A stretch of DNA of 16,587 nucleotides from assembly GCA_964465735.1 (NCBI GenBank), contig CAYXKT010000062.1, forward strand, positions 1-16,587, written 5' to 3'. The notes under the pieces were generated by a model. The model was given only the letters and a program-made list of their open reading frames with translations. It made no database searches and had not been told where the DNA came from. The number at the start of each line of letters is the position of its first letter. The first letter of the stretch is position 1. The stretch is from Erginobacter sp964465735. GTDB lineage: Bacteria > Auribacterota > Erginobacteria > Erginobacterales > Erginobacteraceae. Shown one piece after another: positions 14,445-16,587 of this stretch. The position numbers were made by a program, and so were the translations under genes.

Positions 14445-14630
14445 ATGAAAGCAACCGTCGATCAGGATACCTGCACCGGCTGCGGGCTCTGCGCCAATAC
14501 CTGTCCGGAAGTTTTCCGGATGGAAGGCGATACCGCGGTGGCTTACGCCGACCCCGTCCCCGAGGGGGCGGAAGCGGACTGCCGACAGGCGGCCGAAGGC
14601 TGCCCGGTTGATGCGATCAAGGTGGAATAA
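14445..14630 (+). CDS. Single-cluster 4Fe-4S ferredoxin
   Basis: A 61-residue soluble electron carrier. C10, C13 and C16 (C-T-G-C-G-L-C) plus C53 (G-C-P-V-D-A-I) are the four cluster ligands. C20 and C46 are placed to form the disulfide known in the monocluster ferredoxin of Thermotoga maritima, which has the same spacing and length. The start follows GAGGAGGG by six bases; an in-frame upstream extension lacks a start signal and is ignored. It heads a likely operon with the ChaB-family and aldolase genes on the same strand. The GGTAGAAA box upstream suggests stress control. Its partner enzyme is not in the window. Confidence 0.93.
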   Translation: MKATVDQDTCTGCGLCANTCPEVFRMEGDTAVAYADPVPEGAEADCRQAAEGCPVDAIKVE

Positions 14631-14663
14631 CCCGCCGCTGCTGGGGAGATTAAGGAGAAGAAT

Positions 14664-14891
14664 ATGCCCTACGAGAAGAATTCCCAGCTCCCCGGGGGAG
14701 TGAAAGACAACCTCCCCGGGAAAGCCCAGGATATCTACCGGAAAGCTTACAACAGCGCCTGGGAGGGATATTCCGATCCGGAGGACCGCCGGGGGGACGC
14801 CTCCCGGGAAGAGACCGCCCACCGGATCGCTTGGGCGGCGGTCAAGAGGCAATACGATAAACAGGACGGCCGGTGGGTAAAAAGCGACTGA
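14664..14891 (+). CDS. ChaB-family small protein
   Basis: A 75-residue soluble protein matching the ChaB domain: M-P-Y at the start, L-P-x2-V-K-D-N-L-P, then A-Q-D-I-Y-R-K-A-Y-N-S-A-W and the C-terminal H-R-I-A-W-A-A-V-K-R-Q-Y pattern. ChaB was named as a putative regulator of the ChaA cation antiporter in E. coli; its biochemical role is not established. No chaA is nearby. AAGGAGAAG precedes the ATG at good spacing, and it lies 33 bases after the ferredoxin stop, so co-transcription is likely. Such genes often sit among general-stress genes, which fits the neighbours here. Confidence 0.9.
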   Translation: MPYEKNSQLPGGVKDNLPGKAQDIYRKAYNSAWEGYSDPEDRRGDASREETAHRIAWAAVKRQYDKQDGRWVKSD

Positions 14892-14935
14892 TCCGGCACT
14901 CGTGGAATTGCCGGCCGATTATCCGGAGGTGAGAG

Positions 14936-15961
14936 ATGGATTTAAGTGATGCCGCGGCGGCGACCGCCGCCCAGCTGGTGGCGGAAGGGAAAGGGATCCT
15001 CGCCGCCGACGAGAGTTCCCCGACGATCAAGAAACGTTTTGATTCCATCGAGGTCGAATCGACCGAAGAGAACCGGAGGGATTACCGGGAGCTTCTCTTC
15101 ACCACCGAGGGGGTCGAGGAATTCATCAGCGGGGTGATCCTCTTCGACGAAACAATCCGGCAGAAGAACGATGACGGCACCCCGCTCCCCGAACTGCTCG
15201 ATCGGCGGGGGATCATCCCCGGGATCAAGGTCGACCTGGGCAAGATCGACCTGACCTTTTTTACCGGGGAGAAGATCACCGAGGGCCTCGACGGCCTCGG
15301 CGAACGGCTGGAGGAATACCGAAACCTGGGGGCACGTTTCACCAAGTGGCGGGCGGTGATCACGATCATCAGCGAGACCATCCCCTCCCGGGCCTGTATC
15401 GAGGCCAACGCCGCCGCCCTGGCCCGGTTTGCCGCCCTCAGCCAGGAGGCGGGGTTGACGCCGATCGTGGAGCCGGAAGTTTTGATGGACGGCAAACACA
15501 CCATCGAACGCTGCGAGGAAGTCACCCTGGCCGCCCTGGACGCGGTCTTCAGCCGGCTGCGGGAACATCGGGTTATGCTGGAAGGGATCCTCTTGAAACC
15601 GAATATGGTCCTTCCCGGTAAGGACTGTCCTCAGCAGAGCGGGCCGCAGGAGGTGGCGGCGGCCACCATCCGGACTTTCCGTTCGGTGGTTCCGGCGGCG
15701 GTGGGCGGGATTGTCTTTCTCTCCGGCGGCCAGTCCCCCGAAGAAGCGACGGCCAACCTTAACGCTCTCAACCGGGCCGGCTCCCAGCCCTGGGAGCTGA
15801 GTTTCTCCTTCGGCCGGGCGCTCCAGCAGCCGGTCCTGGCCGCCTGGCGGGGGAAACCAGAAAATGTCCCCCCGGCCCAGCAGGCTTTCTTCCGTCGGGC
15901 CCGGCTCAATTCGCTGGCCCGGTGGGGGAAATATTCTCTGGAGATGGAGAAAAGGGCCTGA
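14936..15961 (+). CDS. Class I fructose-bisphosphate aldolase
   Basis: A cytoplasmic enzyme of glycolysis and gluconeogenesis that splits fructose 1,6-bisphosphate into dihydroxyacetone phosphate and glyceraldehyde 3-phosphate through a Schiff base. The 341-residue sequence matches the animal-type class I family. G-I-L-A-A-D-E-S carries D25. K98 lies in G-I-K-V-D and K137 in F-T-K-W-R. E179 and E181 lie in V-E-P-E. The Schiff-base lysine K221 is in L-L-K-P-N-M-V-L-P-G. S-G-G-Q-S-P-E-E-A, the phosphate-binding loop, follows near 264. GGAGGTGA precedes the ATG by three bases. It follows the ChaB gene by 44 bases. Being metal-independent, the class I enzyme is less sensitive to oxidative damage than a class II enzyme, which fits a stress cluster; that link is inference. 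Confidence 0.94.
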   Translation: MDLSDAAAATAAQLVAEGKGILAADESSPTIKKRFDSIEVESTEENRRDYRELLFTTEGVEEFISGVILFDETIRQKNDDGTPLPELLDRRGIIPGIKVDLGKIDLTFFTGEKITEGLDGLGERLEEYRNLGARFTKWRAVITIISETIPSRACIEANAAALARFAALSQEAGLTPIVEPEVLMDGKHTIERCEEVTLAALDAVFSRLREHRVMLEGILLKPNMVLPGKDCPQQSGPQEVAAATIRTFRSVVPAAVGGIVFLSGGQSPEEATANLNALNRAGSQPWELSFSFGRALQQPVLAAWRGKPENVPPAQQAFFRRARLNSLARWGKYSLEMEKRA

Positions 15962-16040
15962 GACCGGAGGGTCCAGAGGAAAAGCGGTTAGCGAGCGAAG
16001 GTTATACTTCGGATAATCAGCGAAAAATAAGGAGGCAGTT

Positions 16041-16202
16041 ATGCTCAGGTGGGCGTTGATATTCTTCATCATTTCACTGGTGGCCGCGCTCTTCGGCTTC
16101 ACCGGGATCTCCGCGGCCGCGGCCGGGATCGCCCGGATCCTCTTCTTTATCTTTGTGGTGGTTTTTTTGATCTTTCTCCTCTTCGGCCTTTTGGCGGCCT
16201 GA
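16041..16202 (+). CDS. DUF1328 small membrane protein
   Basis: A 53-residue protein, almost wholly hydrophobic, with two membrane helices separated by F-G-F-T-G-I-S-A-A-A-A-G-I-A-R. This matches the DUF1328 (YtjA) family, which typically starts M-L-R-W-A and is about 55 residues long. The function is unknown; relatives are often found among stress genes. AAGGAGG precedes the ATG by six bases. No terminator is visible between it and the aldolase 79 bases upstream. Confidence 0.9.
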   Translation: MLRWALIFFIISLVAALFGFTGISAAAAGIARILFFIFVVVFLIFLLFGLLAA

Positions 16203-16245
16203 ACGAAGAGAACACAGCGAGTAGTGCACCGGGCATTTTCCGCTT

Positions 16246-16299
16246 CCGGACCGGGGTCCGGCGCGATAACAGTCTCCGGGACGAAAGCGGTCCGTCCCG
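16246..16299 (+). other. Two palindromes between the DUF1328 gene and the last gene
   Basis: CCGGACC-GG-GGTCCGG (16246-16261) is a 16-base palindrome. CGGGACG (16277-16283) pairs with CGTCCCG (16293-16299) over a 9-base loop. Neither has a T run. They could attenuate transcription or bind a regulator ahead of the gene at 16328. Confidence 0.35.
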
Positions 16300-16327
16300 T
16301 CGAGATAATCTGTAACAGGAGGGAATG

Positions 16328-16587
16328 ATGAAAAAAGTATTGATGGTGTTGATGGCGTCCGGCCTGCTGGGGGTTGTGGCCATTGCCCCGGCCGTCGCCA
16401 GTGAATGCGGCGCCAAGGCCGGCTATGAAAAGAAGGCCCGGGAGATGAGTGAAGATTTTCGAAAAAGGATCACCCAGCTCAGGGAAGAGGCCAAGGAATT
16501 AAGCGGCAAGGCCCGGGACGAAATCGAGACCAAGATCGACCGGGCCCAGAAAGAATGGGACCGGGCTTTTAAGGACTACGGCCGGAT
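16328..16587 (+). CDS. Exported coiled-coil protein, partial
   Basis: The first 86 residues of a protein that runs off the right edge. A signal peptide is clear: M-K-K, a hydrophobic core of about 15 residues, and A-V-A at about 22-24 as the cleavage site. The mature part begins S-E-C-G-A-K-A-G-Y and becomes a charged, heptad-like helix (E-E-A-K-E-L, K-I-D-R-A-Q-K-E-W-D). I do not recognise the family; many periplasmic stress or envelope proteins look like this. The second of two adjacent ATGs is chosen because AGGAGGG lies four bases before it and only one base before the first. The cysteine does not fit a lipobox. Confidence 0.75.
   Translation, partial: MKKVLMVLMASGLLGVVAIAPAVASECGAKAGYEKKAREMSEDFRKRITQLREEAKELSGKARDEIETKIDRAQKEWDRAFKDYGR

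Noticed and set aside
14942..16102. A 386-codon open frame on the minus strand opposite the aldolase
   Set aside because: Antisense shadow of the aldolase, which has all class I active-site residues; the composition of the shadow is not protein-like.
1..16587. CRISPR array, tRNA genes, insertion-sequence transposase, attachment-site repeats
   Set aside because: I looked for regularly spaced repeats, cloverleaf-like folds and transposase motifs and saw none. Island ends show no obvious direct repeat.

Overview
The window looks like chromosome of a GC-rich bacterium with an anaerobic or oxygen-sensitive lifestyle, interrupted on the left by a lower-GC defence island. The backbone genes from about 7.2 kb rightward have strong GC bias at third codon positions and AGGAGG-type ribosome sites. 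They include a desulforedoxin, a rubrerythrin relic, a Dps-like ferritin and a Thermotoga-type 4Fe-4S ferredoxin. I see no rRNA, tRNA or marker protein that fixes the phylum. A Desulfobacterota-like or candidate-phylum anaerobe would fit, but that is inference.

Positions 1-6921, almost all on the minus strand, are the defence island. From right to left in transcription order it holds: a XamI-type restriction endonuclease whose stop codon abuts the start of its N6-adenine methyltransferase; a 380-base AT-rich gap with a candidate promoter; a large PD-(D/E)xK nuclease-STAND NTPase; a directly coupled but decayed partner gene; and the C-terminal fragment of an ATP-binding (AlbA_2/RecG-like) regulator. 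The nuclease-STAND gene appears to start at a GTG with an ideal ribosome site, but codon 17 is an in-frame TAG. The partner gene carries a TAG, a frameshift and a TGA. An operator-like cluster of inverted repeats (TTCGACATA half-sites) lies between the partner and the fragment.

Positions 7216-10903 carry a P2-type cation ATPase with a 10-bp stem-loop in its leader, a patch of dispersed intergenic hairpins, and an ExoD-family membrane protein.

Positions 11059-16587 form an oxidative and general stress cluster: a Dps-like ferritin with a desulforedoxin; a rubrerythrin pseudogene; a secreted Cu/Zn superoxide dismutase; an SDR dehydrogenase on the minus strand; a ferredoxin; a ChaB-family protein; class I fructose-bisphosphate aldolase; a DUF1328 membrane peptide; and the start of an exported coiled-coil protein. 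Four of the promoter regions (exoD, ferritin, SDR, ferredoxin) share a GGTAGAAA box facing the gene. In two cases it is an identical 15-mer, which suggests a common regulator or alternative sigma factor for the cluster. Together these genes would store iron, reduce peroxide and superoxide, and keep electron carriers available during oxygen exposure.
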